From: Fusobacterium naviforme
GTDB taxonomy: Bacteria > Bacillota > Clostridia > Lachnospirales > Lachnospiraceae
Assembly: GCA_003014445.1 (NCBI GenBank)
Contig: PYGH01000004.1
Span: forward strand, 111,414-175,413
Direction of reading: 5' to 3'
Length of the DNA stretch: 64,000 nt
Shown here: positions 6,526 through 14,426 of the stretch, piece by piece
How positions within the stretch are numbered: position 1 is the stretch's first letter
Layout of the letters: every line of letters begins with the position of its first letter
The notes under the pieces: model-generated
Databases searched by the model: none
What the model was told of the DNA's origin: nothing
The model's input: the letters and a program-made list of their open reading frames with translations, nothing else
Position numbers and translations under genes: made by a program

Positions 6526-8042
6526 TCCGGCAGCTTCAAAACCTGCTCGGCGTAGATGGTGTCGCTTTTCAGTCCGTTCAGGTCTTTAATTTCTTTGTAC
6601 CTGCTACCGTTGCCGAGCTGTTTTGCTGCAATCGCCCACAGGCTGTCGCCCTTTTTCACGGTGTACGTCCGGGTGCTCTGCGCGGTCACTGTGCTCCCGG
6701 TTTTCTGTCCAATGTCCGCCGCGTCTACCCAGCCGTAAACATTGCTGCCTCCGCCCTTTTCAGCAATCAGGTGATACGGGTGCTTGCTCTTTCCGAGCTG
6801 GTAAATCTGCGTAATTTTCGCCTTGCCCGGCGTGCAGGTCTTTCCGCTTGCCGCATTCGCGCTGGTGTAGTGCTTGCTGCCGCTGAACTGGACAATGTCG
6901 CCCACCTTTAAGCTCTGCGCGGTCTGTCCGCCTGCGCTCCCGGTTCCCGTTCCTGTGGAGGGCGTTACGGTGTTGTTGTCGTACTTCGGCGTAATGAATC
7001 CGCGAATGTATCTCCCGTTTACCGCCATTGTCCTCGTTCCTATGGCGTTGCTCATGTTGCCCTCTACCACTACAAAGGTTCCGGCGCTCTTGTTTACCGA
7101 TACGACGGTTCCCACATGGTCGGGGCCGGCCGTATTGTCGTAGCTGGCGTAGTTGCTGCCGTCCGCCCAATCATAAAGAATAGCGTCTCCGGGCGACGGT
7201 ACGTAGTTGTCCGCCTCCACCCAGCAGCCCATCTTTTTCGCGTTCTCAATCAGGTAATAGCACGAAATTTCCAGCGGCATAATGGCCGTGTACCCCAGCT
7301 TAATTGCCAGCGCCGACCACGTGCAGGCGCACCACGCCCACCCGTACTGCATTTTCGTCTTTCTGGGGAGCTGCGCCGTCGGCAGCGTGTTGTAAATGTC
7401 GATAATCGACTTGTATGAGCCGTCGCTCTCTTTCTTGCCTACCCAGCTTAAAGCGAGGTCAACGACTTTCTGTCTCGAATATCCCACTTTCGTCTCCTCC
7501 TCTTTCTGCTCTCCGCCGGAGGTCTTTCCGGCGTACTTGTCGTAGTAAGGCTGGCCGTAGCTGGCCCTCCTCGTCTTTGCTGCATCGCTCATATCCGCCG
7601 GGCGTTCAAACTGTGTCAGCACTGCGTCGCTGGCCGCCTTTACGCTCGTCGCTGTCTTGAGCGAATTAAAAAGAGACTTGTAGCTCTCGCTCAGCTCCTT
7701 AATCAGGAATCCGAGCTGCGTCTCCAAATCTCCAATAGATTTCCCGGCTGCCTTATGGTAGTCGAGCATATTCTGTTTCCGGCTCCAATACGTCCACTGC
7801 GCCAGACCGTAGCCTGCGCTGTCGCGTACAAAGTTGCCGTAGCTGCCGCTGTCCACGGCTGCCGTGTAGGCCTCGTCGCTGTAGCCGAGTGATTTCTCGT
7901 AGCTGTTCTGCAAATTGTTCGGCCTCAGTCCGCTCTCCGCGTAGAGGTTTCCCATCAGTCCAGCCGCTCCGGCTGCGCTCAGCCCCTTACCCACGAGGTA
8001 ATTCCATATCTTTTCCTCGTTGGTGCTGCCTTTTAGTGCCAT
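6522..8042 (-). CDS. Endolysin: phage tail-lysozyme-like plus CHAP, SH3-like and LysM domains
   Basis: 506 residues. About 1-160 (NEEKIWNYLVGKGLSAAGAA, GLMGNLYAESGL, GYGLAQWT) is a lysozyme-type domain with the ESGL and GLAQW signature. About 180-350 is a CHAP amidase/peptidase domain with catalytic Cys in WCACTWS and His in GPDHVGTV. About 375-445 is an SH3-like module (KVGDIVQFSGSKHYTS ... YGWVDAADIG), and 455-505 a LysM (YTVKKGDSLWAIAAKQLG). Start at 8042 has AAGGAGG 8 bases upstream. It cleaves peptidoglycan at lysis. The SH3-like module is also found on the baseplate hub protein (14427-15668). Confidence 0.9.
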   Translation of the reverse strand: MALKGSTNEEKIWNYLVGKGLSAAGAAGLMGNLYAESGLRPNNLQNSYEKSLGYSDEAYTAAVDSGSYGNFVRDSAGYGLAQWTYWSRKQNMLDYHKAAGKSIGDLETQLGFLIKELSESYKSLFNSLKTATSVKAASDAVLTQFERPADMSDAAKTRRASYGQPYYDKYAGKTSGGEQKEEETKVGYSRQKVVDLALSWVGKKESDGSYKSIIDIYNTLPTAQLPRKTKMQYGWAWCACTWSALAIKLGYTAIMPLEISCYYLIENAKKMGCWVEADNYVPSPGDAILYDWADGSNYASYDNTAGPDHVGTVVSVNKSAGTFVVVEGNMSNAIGTRTMAVNGRYIRGFITPKYDNNTVTPSTGTGTGSAGGQTAQSLKVGDIVQFSGSKHYTSANAASGKTCTPGKAKITQIYQLGKSKHPYHLIAEKGGGSNVYGWVDAADIGQKTGSTVTAQSTRTYTVKKGDSLWAIAAKQLGNGSRYKEIKDLNGLKSDTIYAEQVLKLPE

Positions 8043-8055
8043 AGTCCACACCTCC

Positions 8056-8385
8056 TTATGTTGTTCCGTCCTCCGGCTCCTCCGCCGGGGTCATGGCGGC
8101 CATCTGCTCCGCCTTTTCCTCGGCTCTGTCCTCTAATTCCCACTCCCGGTCTTTATTGCGCTCTTTCGTGGTCTTAATCCATCCCATGATGCCGCATTCG
8201 CCGCCCAGACAGGCAAATACGCAGGTCACGAGCGTGTCCGGGACTGAGCCAAAGAGCGTGAACAGGTGAATCATCGCAATCGTAAAGGTGACGAGGGCAA
8301 TCCCGACAATAATCAGGACTACATTCATAACGCCGATGCTTTTCCGGGCGGGCTTCTTGCTGAGAGCATTTTTCTTTCCTTTCAT
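8056..8385 (-). CDS. Small membrane protein of the lysis region
   Basis: 109 residues. The start MKGKKNALSKKPARKSIGVM at 8385 has AGGAGG close upstream. Basic N-terminus, a membrane segment (about 21-46, NVVLIIVGIALVTFTIAMIH), possibly a second shorter one, then a charged helical tail. Lies between the XhlA-like gene and the endolysin, as a holin or holin partner would. An upstream frame extension overlaps the previous gene out of frame and is not supported. Confidence 0.6.
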   Translation of the reverse strand: MKGKKNALSKKPARKSIGVMNVVLIIVGIALVTFTIAMIHLFTLFGSVPDTLVTCVFACLGGECGIMGWIKTTKERNKDREWELEDRAEEKAEQMAAMTPAEEPEDGTT

Positions 8386-8395
8386 CGCCGCCTCC

Positions 8396-8704
8396 TTACA
8401 TGCCAATCTGCGTGAAAACAAAACCGATGGCAATGCCGACAATGGCGGTGACGACATAGCCCACGACCTTGCGCCACATCTCGCCGTCACGCCCTTCAAG
8501 GACTTCCAGCCGCTTGCCCTGACGCTCCTGCTCCTTGACCATGTTCTCCATGCCGATGGCAAGCCGTTCGATTGTGCGCGTCATGTTCTGAACCTCCCGA
8601 ACGCCCTGCTCCAAGACTTCAATTCGGTGGTTCTGCCTCTTGTTCTCGTCATCAATCCTTTTGCGGAACTCCTCATGCTCCGCTCTGGAAATCGTCTCAT
8701 CCAT
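8396..8704 (-). CDS. XhlA-like hemolysin/holin-associated protein
   Basis: 102 residues: a long coiled coil (about 5-75; EHEEFRKRIDDENKRQNHRI) followed by one C-terminal membrane anchor (VVGYVVTAIVGIAIGFVFTQ). This is the XhlA arrangement; XhlA acts with a holin in PBSX lysis. The first codons overlap the end of the reverse-transcriptase remnant by 8 bases. Confidence 0.7.
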   Translation of the reverse strand: MDETISRAEHEEFRKRIDDENKRQNHRIEVLEQGVREVQNMTRTIERLAIGMENMVKEQERQGKRLEVLEGRDGEMWRKVVGYVVTAIVGIAIGFVFTQIGM

Positions 8705-9107
8705 TCGTGATTTCCTCCTTTCCCTCGATGTAGTACTGCTTATAGATGGCGTTCAGCTTTTGCCGTGGTCCGTAGCTATTGCAGTGTTGCAATCCCCCTT
8801 TGTAGGATGCTGTCGCCCGGTCAAAGTATTTTCTGGAAATTTCGCCGTCATGGAGCTGCTGGCACATCTTCTTGACATGGCGAATAATTCTCTTCGAGGT
8901 CTGTTTCTTTAACTTCCGGTGAGTAGGCCACAGCTTGAAGCCGCAGAACTCAACGCCCATCGAACAAGGTCTAATAGCAGTCTTTTTGTTGAGGTCAAGG
9001 CGCAGAAAATCCCGTAGAAATTCCTCAATATCCCTCTTGACCCGGTGCAGCTCCTCTTTATCGTCCGACAGAATGATTACATCATCCATGTAGCGGATAT
9101 AGTAACC
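8697..9107 (-). pseudogene. 5'-truncated DGR-type reverse transcriptase remnant
   Basis: The frame retains GGYYIRYMDDVIILS, the catalytic YxDD box (motif 5/C), the downstream palm and the thumb (FCGFKLWPTHRKLKKQ, HDGEISRKYFDRATASYKGG). The WPTHRKL block is characteristic of diversity-generating retroelement and related bacterial RTs. Everything before motif 5, normally about 180 residues with the first catalytic Asp, is missing; upstream in frame are only about 15 unrelated codons and then a stop. No ribosome site suits the internal ATG of YMDD. A deletion joining the region just after the VP1 variable region to the RT interior would also remove the template repeat and any Avd gene. The remnant is almost certainly inactive. 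Confidence 0.85.
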
Positions 9108-9120
9108 TCCAGTTAAAAAT

Positions 9121-9145
9121 AGGGGCTGCGCTATCGCTTGCCCCT
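9121..9145 (-). repeat. DGR-type hairpin downstream of variable region 1
   Basis: Inverted repeat AGGGGC (9121-9126) with GCCCCT (9140-9145), with a short inner GCG/CGC stem. It sits 19 bases after the VP1 stop. The equivalent hairpin after VP2 has a different sequence but the same position. It could double as a terminator because ATTTTT follows on the minus strand. Confidence 0.7.
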
Positions 9146-9164
9146 CAGTGATTCAGTAATCAGT

Positions 9165-10208
9165 TTACAGTGTTCCATAAAAAGCGGAGCGGAAGCCAAA
9201 GTGCGAGCTGGAACTCGACCGCGCAAGGTCGAAGTTCGAACCGCACACCCCAGCGGCGTCGCCGCTGTACCAGCAGCCACCGCGAACCAGGAGCTGCTCA
9301 TCCTCGCCGTTGTTTGCGTAGAAATGGTCGTAATTGCCATCCTCCGGCAGGAGCGTCAGAAGTCTGAGCAGCTTCTTTGCATTGTCAGAGACGGTGCTTG
9401 CCGCGCTTACATTACCAAATGCGCAGCTATTTGATGCCGCATTGCTAATATCCCCGGTAATCCACTGCCACTTGCTGCTGATATAGTCCAGCTTGAGCGT
9501 ATTCGCAGAACCCGGTGCGACATAGTTGCCGTCCTTGTCGATGGCTTTCCATTCAGCGGAATTTACGCCCATGTCGCAGGTCGCAAGAATGCTGTTCGCG
9601 TAGGGGATGACCTGCAGCTCGCCCTTGACGAGGCGGAATCCGGCGCACCATTCCAAGACATTCCCGTTCAGGTCTGCAATCCCGGCATAAGTGCCGTCAT
9701 GATACCATGTTGCAGGGCCTGAGCCTGTCGCGGTATGGTTTGTCTGACCGCTGCTCGTTGTGGTAGCAACGCCCTTTTCCCATGTATATTTAATATCCCG
9801 GCCATAGTTGTTATTGCCGCGCGGCCGGGAGTTGTTTCTATTGCACCACAGGGCGATTGCAGACCACAGGCTTGCGGGCTGAATACCCCAGCCGTCGCCT
9901 TTCTTACGGCAAGCCGTAAGAGCTGCGTCAAAGGTGATTTCTGCACTCGGGTCTTGCATCGGGAGACTGTACGCCCTGCTGTTTGCCACGATGTTCTGAT
10001 ACTTCGATTCATAGACGGCGGCCTGTTCGTTGCCATCCATCAGAAATGCCGGATGCGGGTCATCGCTGTCGCCTATGATAAGCTCGCTCCTGAGCAGTTT
10101 TGGGAAACGCACCATGATAGAGGGCATCCCGATGTCGTCATAAATGACGGTGTTTGTGCCGCCGGAAAGCATCTCGACAGCCAGCTTCAAATCGTCAAAG
10201 TTTGCCAT
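9165..10208 (-). CDS. DGR variable protein 1 (FGE/C-type-lectin fold, tail-tip receptor-binding candidate)
   Basis: 347 residues with the formylglycine-generating-enzyme/C-type-lectin fold seen in DGR targets: DIGMPSIMVRFPK near the N-terminus, GDGWGIQPASLWSAIALWC, GSGPATWYHDG, LNGNVLEWCAG, and the C-terminal RGG-C-W ... GFRSAF signature. The last 40 residues (about 305-343) are the variable region. The gene follows fibre/baseplate genes, so it most likely caps the fibre and binds the host surface. The DGR role comes from the fold, the C-terminal layout and the RT remnant directly downstream. It shares its N-terminal region and C-terminal ending with VP2 at 38.2-39.3 kb. Confidence 0.85.
   Translation of the reverse strand: MANFDDLKLAVEMLSGGTNTVIYDDIGMPSIMVRFPKLLRSELIIGDSDDPHPAFLMDGNEQAAVYESKYQNIVANSRAYSLPMQDPSAEITFDAALTACRKKGDGWGIQPASLWSAIALWCNRNNSRPRGNNNYGRDIKYTWEKGVATTTSSGQTNHTATGSGPATWYHDGTYAGIADLNGNVLEWCAGFRLVKGELQVIPYANSILATCDMGVNSAEWKAIDKDGNYVAPGSANTLKLDYISSKWQWITGDISNAASNSCAFGNVSAASTVSDNAKKLLRLLTLLPEDGNYDHFYANNGEDEQLLVRGGCWYSGDAAGVCGSNFDLARSSSSSHFGFRSAFYGTL
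9183..9284 (-). repeat. Variable region 1 (VR1)
   Basis: 102 bp from the RGG codons to the codons of GFRSA. The outer codons match VR2 (38189-38290) while 16 of the 34 codons specify different residues, concentrated in the middle. Followed by a block shared with the VP2 locus (GTAATCAGTT at 9156-9165). Confidence 0.75.
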
Positions 10209-10223
10209 TTCTTTTTACCTCCT

Positions 10224-10568
10224 TTAGATGCTCCACAGATAAAGTGTGCAGTTGTCGATATCGAAAGCGACAGGCTCAAGCACCGTGATAGTGGCAGGAG
10301 CTTCGCCGCCCTCCTCGTAGTCCGGGTTCTCCTGCTCAACTTCCTTGTACTGGCGGGGCGGGATTTCCACCTGCGCCACATAGTGAAGTCCGGCAGCCGT
10401 TCCCATCGTGAGATTTCCATCCCTGTCGAAGCAGACATCAATCGTGACCTTTTCGTCCTGCTCCCGGTTTTTGAGGTTGATGCTCAAATCCTCATCGCCG
10501 AAAACGATGCTCTTCTTTGTGGTTTCATAGGCGATATACTCGCCCGGTGTCATGTGGATAACATTCAT
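10224..10568 (-). CDS. Tail-fibre-region accessory protein
   Basis: 114 residues (MNVIHMTPGEYIAYETTKKS...), beta-rich, acidic insert near residues 80-90. It lies directly upstream of VP1 and overlaps the next gene by 4 bases, so it is probably a fibre-associated or assembly protein. No family recognised. Confidence 0.6.
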   Translation of the reverse strand: MNVIHMTPGEYIAYETTKKSIVFGDEDLSINLKNREQDEKVTIDVCFDRDGNLTMGTAAGLHYVAQVEIPPRQYKEVEQENPDYEEGGEAPATITVLEPVAFDIDNCTLYLWSI

Positions 10569-10744
10569 CTTCTATTGCCCTCCATTCTTTTGAGTTCGCG
10601 GACAGCCTCAGCCGACCTTGCAGCTACCGCCTCCGCCTGTTCCAGTTTCTCTGCGCTGGCAGAGTGCGGATTTACGCCAAAATCGCGCATGACCTTGTTT
10701 TCATATGCCCTGCGCTCATCGGACTTGATAATTACATTTACCAT
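10565..10744 (-). CDS. Small tail-region protein
   Basis: 59 residues beginning MVNVIIKSDERRAYENKVMR, helical (an Ala/Glu-rich second half). The start at 10744 is 3 bases after the stop of the preceding gene, and the end overlaps the next start by ATGA. A longer frame reads into the previous gene. Possibly a fibre chaperone by position; function unknown. Confidence 0.55.
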   Translation of the reverse strand: MVNVIIKSDERRAYENKVMRDFGVNPHSASAEKLEQAEAVAARSAEAVRELKRMEGNRR

Positions 10745-10746
10745 GG

Positions 10747-11247
10747 TTATCTGCCTCCCTGCACATAGCACTTGACATTGACCGTCTTTGCGCTGCCTGA
10801 GTATTCCAGCTTGAAGCCGTTCAGCATCTTATCGGAGACCTTAATATCTCCGATAAAGCCGTCCTGCGCCTCCGCCTCGACAATGACGGTGTAGTCCGTG
10901 TTATAACGCTCGTTCTCGTTGCCAAGCGCGATTGTCTTCTGACTGTTGTTGAACGGGTACTTGCTCGAATTGGTGAGCGTGGCTTCCAGAACGAGGCCTT
11001 TCAGGCCTTTCAGGGCTTCCGTCCTGTCCTGCAAATCCCGGATGACACGCAAGGCCTCCGCAGCAGAGAGGTTTGCCGCAAGAACGCCCTGCTCCAAGTT
11101 GTTGAAGTTGGCGGCGTTCATGTTCGTTCCCTGCTGGATGACCGTTCCGGCTCTGACCGCTGTTACAGTACCATCGCCGTTATCCGTGACCTTGTAAAGG
11201 TTGTCCGGCGTGACGGCATGGTCTTTCCAGATAATCACTCCATACAT
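10747..11247 (-). CDS. Tail fibre or baseplate-attached fibre protein
   Basis: 166 residues. The N-terminal half (WKDHAVTPDNLYKVTDNGDG, GTVIQQGTNMNAANFNNLE) resembles the attachment segments of phage fibre proteins; it is followed by a short helix and a beta-rich C-terminal domain. Located between the YmfQ-like baseplate protein and VP1. Inference from position and composition. Confidence 0.6.
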   Translation of the reverse strand: MYGVIIWKDHAVTPDNLYKVTDNGDGTVTAVRAGTVIQQGTNMNAANFNNLEQGVLAANLSAAEALRVIRDLQDRTEALKGLKGLVLEATLTNSSKYPFNNSQKTIALGNENERYNTDYTVIVEAEAQDGFIGDIKVSDKMLNGFKLEYSGSAKTVNVKCYVQGGR

Positions 11248-11265
11248 GGCTTTCTCCTCCTTTCC

Positions 11266-11571
11266 TTATGATGTGATTTCGTATAAAGGAAACTCCCACA
11301 GAGTGATTACGCCCTGAGAGGCAGTTTTCTTGATACTCTCGCTAATCTCCCCGGCGACATCGCCCCCGGTGTCGATAAGGCGCACCTTTGTGATGGTGAC
11401 CGCCGCGCTGTCGGTGGTCTGGCTCGTGATGTAAAGAGTGTTGCCGGAGATTTTTTTCTCGGTAATGAGCGCGTCATACCAAGCACTTCCGGCGTAGTAC
11501 TGAATCTTTACAATCCGGCGCAGCCACTCATTGCGCATCTTGTTCATGAAAGTGTCAGTCCAAAATGCCAT
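11266..11571 (-). CDS. Baseplate/fibre-region protein
   Basis: 101 residues: an N-terminal amphipathic helix (MAFWTDTFMNKMRNEWLRRI) and then a beta domain. Genes of this size sit after the YmfQ-like protein in Xkd-type modules and form part of the fibre attachment. No motif recognised. Confidence 0.55.
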   Translation of the reverse strand: MAFWTDTFMNKMRNEWLRRIVKIQYYAGSAWYDALITEKKISGNTLYITSQTTDSAAVTITKVRLIDTGGDVAGEISESIKKTASQGVITLWEFPLYEITS

Positions 11572-11585
11572 GCTTTTCCTCCTTT

Positions 11586-12509
11586 TTAGTTGTGGGCGGC
11601 GGTTGTGCCGCAGAAAATATAATCAGCTCCGAAGCTGGTTGCCTTGACCTCTGCCCCGGTGTCGATTCCTGAATGATAATTGCCTATCGCAGACACGGCA
11701 GGGGTTCTTCCTGAGTGCGCCGCCTCCCGTGATAGTTCATACTCCATGACAGCCGATTGATAGCCGCTTCCGGCAACAGCCGAGGTGGTATTCATATCCC
11801 CGTGCAAGCTGATTTCCGGGCTTACGCCTGAGTATTCGCCATCCTCTTTCGATTGTTTGTACTGCATGAGGGCGTTTCTCCTCATGCTTTCTACCACGGC
11901 GGCAACTGCATTTAGGTCGCCATGCAAGGCAATATCCGGCTTCGTTCCTGTCAGTTCATGCTCGAATTTGTAATAAACCCGCTTGATGCCGATGCCGACC
12001 GGGAAATGGTATGCAACAGCCGCCCGCCAGTTGATGTGCGCCGGGATTTTTCTTTCCAGCAGCATCATGATGTCCGACATATAGAGGGTTGCCACATCGC
12101 CCCTCTCAAAATTGATGTAGAGCGTGTTATTCCCCTCGTCATCGGAGATTTCAAAGACTGAATCGACAGCCGCCTGCGTGTAGGACTGAATCATCTCCGC
12201 CAGCATAGAGGCAGAGACTTTTCTGAGGCCTACAAAAAAGGACTTCACAAGGCGGCGGCGTTCTTCAAGCGTCCGTTTCTTGTTCAGCCCTATGTGGAGA
12301 AACTGCACCATCTGTGCGACTGTCTGCTCGTCCATATAGTCTATGAAGCTGCTCAGATATACTTTTTCAATCCCGTCCTGCATCTGGTCTGCCAAGTGTC
12401 CGTGTGCGTGGAGTATGGCATCCATTTCCAGAACATCCCGGTAAAATCGCGGGTAATAGGTTATCAGCTCGTCATAGCAGTCAGGCCAGTAATTGTCATA
12501 GAACTTCAT
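11586..12509 (-). CDS. Baseplate wedge protein, YmfQ/DUF2313 (gpI-like)
   Basis: 307 residues. The first 180 (YYPRFYRDVLEMDAILHAHG, GIEKVYLSSFIDYMDEQT, IGLNKKRTLEERRRLVKS) match the YmfQ/DUF2313 family that joins baseplate protein J to the tail fibres of contractile phages. The C-terminal 120 residues contain two imperfect repeats (HGDLNAVAAVVESM and HGDMNTTSAVAGSG). Overlaps the baseplate J gene by 4 bases. Confidence 0.8.
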   Translation of the reverse strand: MKFYDNYWPDCYDELITYYPRFYRDVLEMDAILHAHGHLADQMQDGIEKVYLSSFIDYMDEQTVAQMVQFLHIGLNKKRTLEERRRLVKSFFVGLRKVSASMLAEMIQSYTQAAVDSVFEISDDEGNNTLYINFERGDVATLYMSDIMMLLERKIPAHINWRAAVAYHFPVGIGIKRVYYKFEHELTGTKPDIALHGDLNAVAAVVESMRRNALMQYKQSKEDGEYSGVSPEISLHGDMNTTSAVAGSGYQSAVMEYELSREAAHSGRTPAVSAIGNYHSGIDTGAEVKATSFGADYIFCGTTAAHN

Positions 12510-13615
12510 GTGAAAGTCACCTCCCCGACGGTCGGAACATAGTCATCGCCGGGACGTATGTTGGCATCGCTGCCATTCAGCTTGAGATTGCTATAATCCA
12601 AGACTGTTGACAGCCCGCTGATGATTGCTCCCACCTGAGAGGTTCGGACGACAATATCCTCCGCAATGTCCGTGTCCAAAACCAGCTCTTGAAAGTATTC
12701 TGCAATTGCTGTAGCAGCTTCCTGAGCCGCAGCTTCCTTTGTCGCCCCGCTTTTAAGCTCTGCCTTAAACGACACATTGACAGGCAGGGAAATCGCCGCC
12801 GCAGCCGTGAAATGTGCGCCGAGGTTCGCAACGCCCTCTCCCAGACCATCGCCGACCGTGTACGTTCTGCCGTCCACAACCGTGGTGTATCCTTTTGTCG
12901 CCGGGTCTATGTAGTTCTGGACTTCCGCCACCTTTGTCGCGCTGCACGGTGCGCCCGTTCCGTCTATGAGGACTGCTTTCACGGTGTTCGGACCATTCCA
13001 AAGCGGGTAAATTCTCGCCCGTCCGATTCCCTCAATACTTTCGCACCAAGTTTTATAATGCTGCTTGTTCCCGTTTTCAGCAGAGCCAGCTATCTTTTCT
13101 TGTACCCTCGTTCTGAGGTTGTCGTCCGTTTCATCGTCCGTGCCGCTCTCGTAGAGCGTGCCGAAAGTAGCGGCTTCAAGTCCCTCGATAGTGTTGACCG
13201 GGACAGCGTTCGTTCCTGAGTAGACATTATTGCCACCCGTTCCTGCAACCTCCGCTTCCAGATACATAACCCCGGCGGCGGTGTCCTCTTTGAGAATAAA
13301 ATAAAGCCTGTCAGAATAGAATCGCTCTCCAAGCTGCGGTGTTACGCCCTCAAATGTGACATTGTACTTTGCTTTCGTTGCCCTGAGCCGTTCAATTCCA
13401 TATTCGCTTGCCTTTGCGTCCAGAGCGTCATCAATCGCCGTGACAATGCTCGTCATCGAAAGCACGAGGTCTAAATCCGTGTAGAGCTTTGCTATCTTGA
13501 TGCAGAGGCCTGAGACGGCATCAAAAAAGATTGAGCCTTGCCGGGTGTCCACGCCGTCAGGCGCGGAGCTTAGAACATCTTCCAGCAGTATTTCGTAAGT
13601 CATGCCCTCGAACAT
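12506..13615 (-). CDS. Baseplate protein J (XkdT-like)
   Basis: 369 residues. YEILLEDVLSSAPDGVDTRQ-GS, the SVTAIDDALDAKASEYG-type segment and EVAGTGGNNVYSGT are typical of the baseplate J family, the wedge component that surrounds the hub and triggers sheath contraction. ATG at 13615 chosen over an in-frame TTG because AGGAGG lies 7 bases before it. Start overlaps the preceding stop (TGATG). Confidence 0.9.
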   Translation of the reverse strand: MFEGMTYEILLEDVLSSAPDGVDTRQGSIFFDAVSGLCIKIAKLYTDLDLVLSMTSIVTAIDDALDAKASEYGIERLRATKAKYNVTFEGVTPQLGERFYSDRLYFILKEDTAAGVMYLEAEVAGTGGNNVYSGTNAVPVNTIEGLEAATFGTLYESGTDDETDDNLRTRVQEKIAGSAENGNKQHYKTWCESIEGIGRARIYPLWNGPNTVKAVLIDGTGAPCSATKVAEVQNYIDPATKGYTTVVDGRTYTVGDGLGEGVANLGAHFTAAAAISLPVNVSFKAELKSGATKEAAAQEAATAIAEYFQELVLDTDIAEDIVVRTSQVGAIISGLSTVLDYSNLKLNGSDANIRPGDDYVPTVGEVTFT

Positions 13616-14022
13616 CAAATCACCTCCTTTACTTCCGTTTCGCCGTAGATTGTGTCCGCTTTGAAATAGACATCTGCCCTGTCCTCCGAGAAATCAAAGG
13701 CGAAGTCGTAGACGCTTAAAATGCGAGTGTCCGGCTTGAGACAGTCTCTTATAAACCCCTCGCACGCCGCCTGTATGTATTCCCGGCTTGCATCCTTTGC
13801 TATGAAAGCATCCTCTATTTCGCTGCCGTACTGATTATCATAAATCAGGCACTTGAAACGAGGCGTGATTATGGCTTTCCTGATTGCCTGATTGACAGCT
13901 TCCAGACCGTCCACCATGCCGACAATCCGTCCTGCATCAAGGTCTAATCGGTAGGTCAAAGTCGGAAGTTCTTCGGCTTCCGTGACTTCATCAACCGGGA
14001 TAGGGATATATACTTCCGGCAT
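13615..14022 (-). CDS. DUF2634 baseplate protein (XkdS-like)
   Basis: 135 residues; the segment GRIVGMVDGLEAVNQAIRKA-I-I-T-P-R-F, followed by YDNQYGSEIEDAF, is diagnostic of the XkdS/DUF2634 family, functional counterpart of gp25-like sheath-initiation proteins. Conserved position between XkdR-like and baseplate J genes. Confidence 0.85.
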   Translation of the reverse strand: MPEVYIPIPVDEVTEAEELPTLTYRLDLDAGRIVGMVDGLEAVNQAIRKAIITPRFKCLIYDNQYGSEIEDAFIAKDASREYIQAACEGFIRDCLKPDTRILSVYDFAFDFSEDRADVYFKADTIYGETEVKEVI

Positions 14023-14037
14023 AGTGTTCCTCCTCTC

Positions 14038-14415
14038 TTACACCCTGTCCAGTATGTAATATTGCTTCCCGTGGTTGAGCGACAGCAGGTGTACCGTTTC
14101 GCCGACCTGCAAAACATTGTTGATGGTTATCGGCTTCGTTCCCGTTATGCCATGATTGTGGGATGCAAACGCCGCCTGACCGCTGCCGCCGCTTTTGTTG
14201 TCGCTCGCCCAGTTAATCGTGCAGGTGGTTGAGTAGTTCGTCAGATGGCGAGGCACAAACAGACTGTTCTGGTAGATGATGAGCTTTTCATCGTTTACCG
14301 CCTGTACTTTCAGCGGGCTTGTAGAAATAACCTTGCCCTGTATGACCGAAACGCCGTCCGCCGTCATTCCTTGTATGAGCTGCTTTAAGCTGGTTTTTTC
14401 AATATCGTCTGCCAT
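14038..14415 (-). CDS. DUF2577 baseplate protein (XkdR-like)
   Basis: 125 residues with an OB-like beta pattern (GVSVIQGKVISTSPLKVQAV, LFVPRHLTNYSTTCTI). Matches the XkdR/DUF2577 family in sequence and gene order. Probably part of the central hub or spike complex. Confidence 0.75.
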   Translation of the reverse strand: MADDIEKTSLKQLIQGMTADGVSVIQGKVISTSPLKVQAVNDEKLIIYQNSLFVPRHLTNYSTTCTINWASDNKSGGSGQAAFASHNHGITGTKPITINNVLQVGETVHLLSLNHGKQYYILDRV

Positions 14416-14426
14416 GATGCTGCCTC

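Noticed and set aside
8697..9107. RT remnant as part of a group II intron
   Set aside because: No maturase or HNH domain and no intron RNA features; the WPTHRKL thumb and adjacent variable protein fit a DGR.
9121..9145. Hairpin after VP1 as only a transcription terminator
   Set aside because: Not excluded, but the equal position and conserved flanks at the VP2 locus, where no T-run follows, favour a DGR role.
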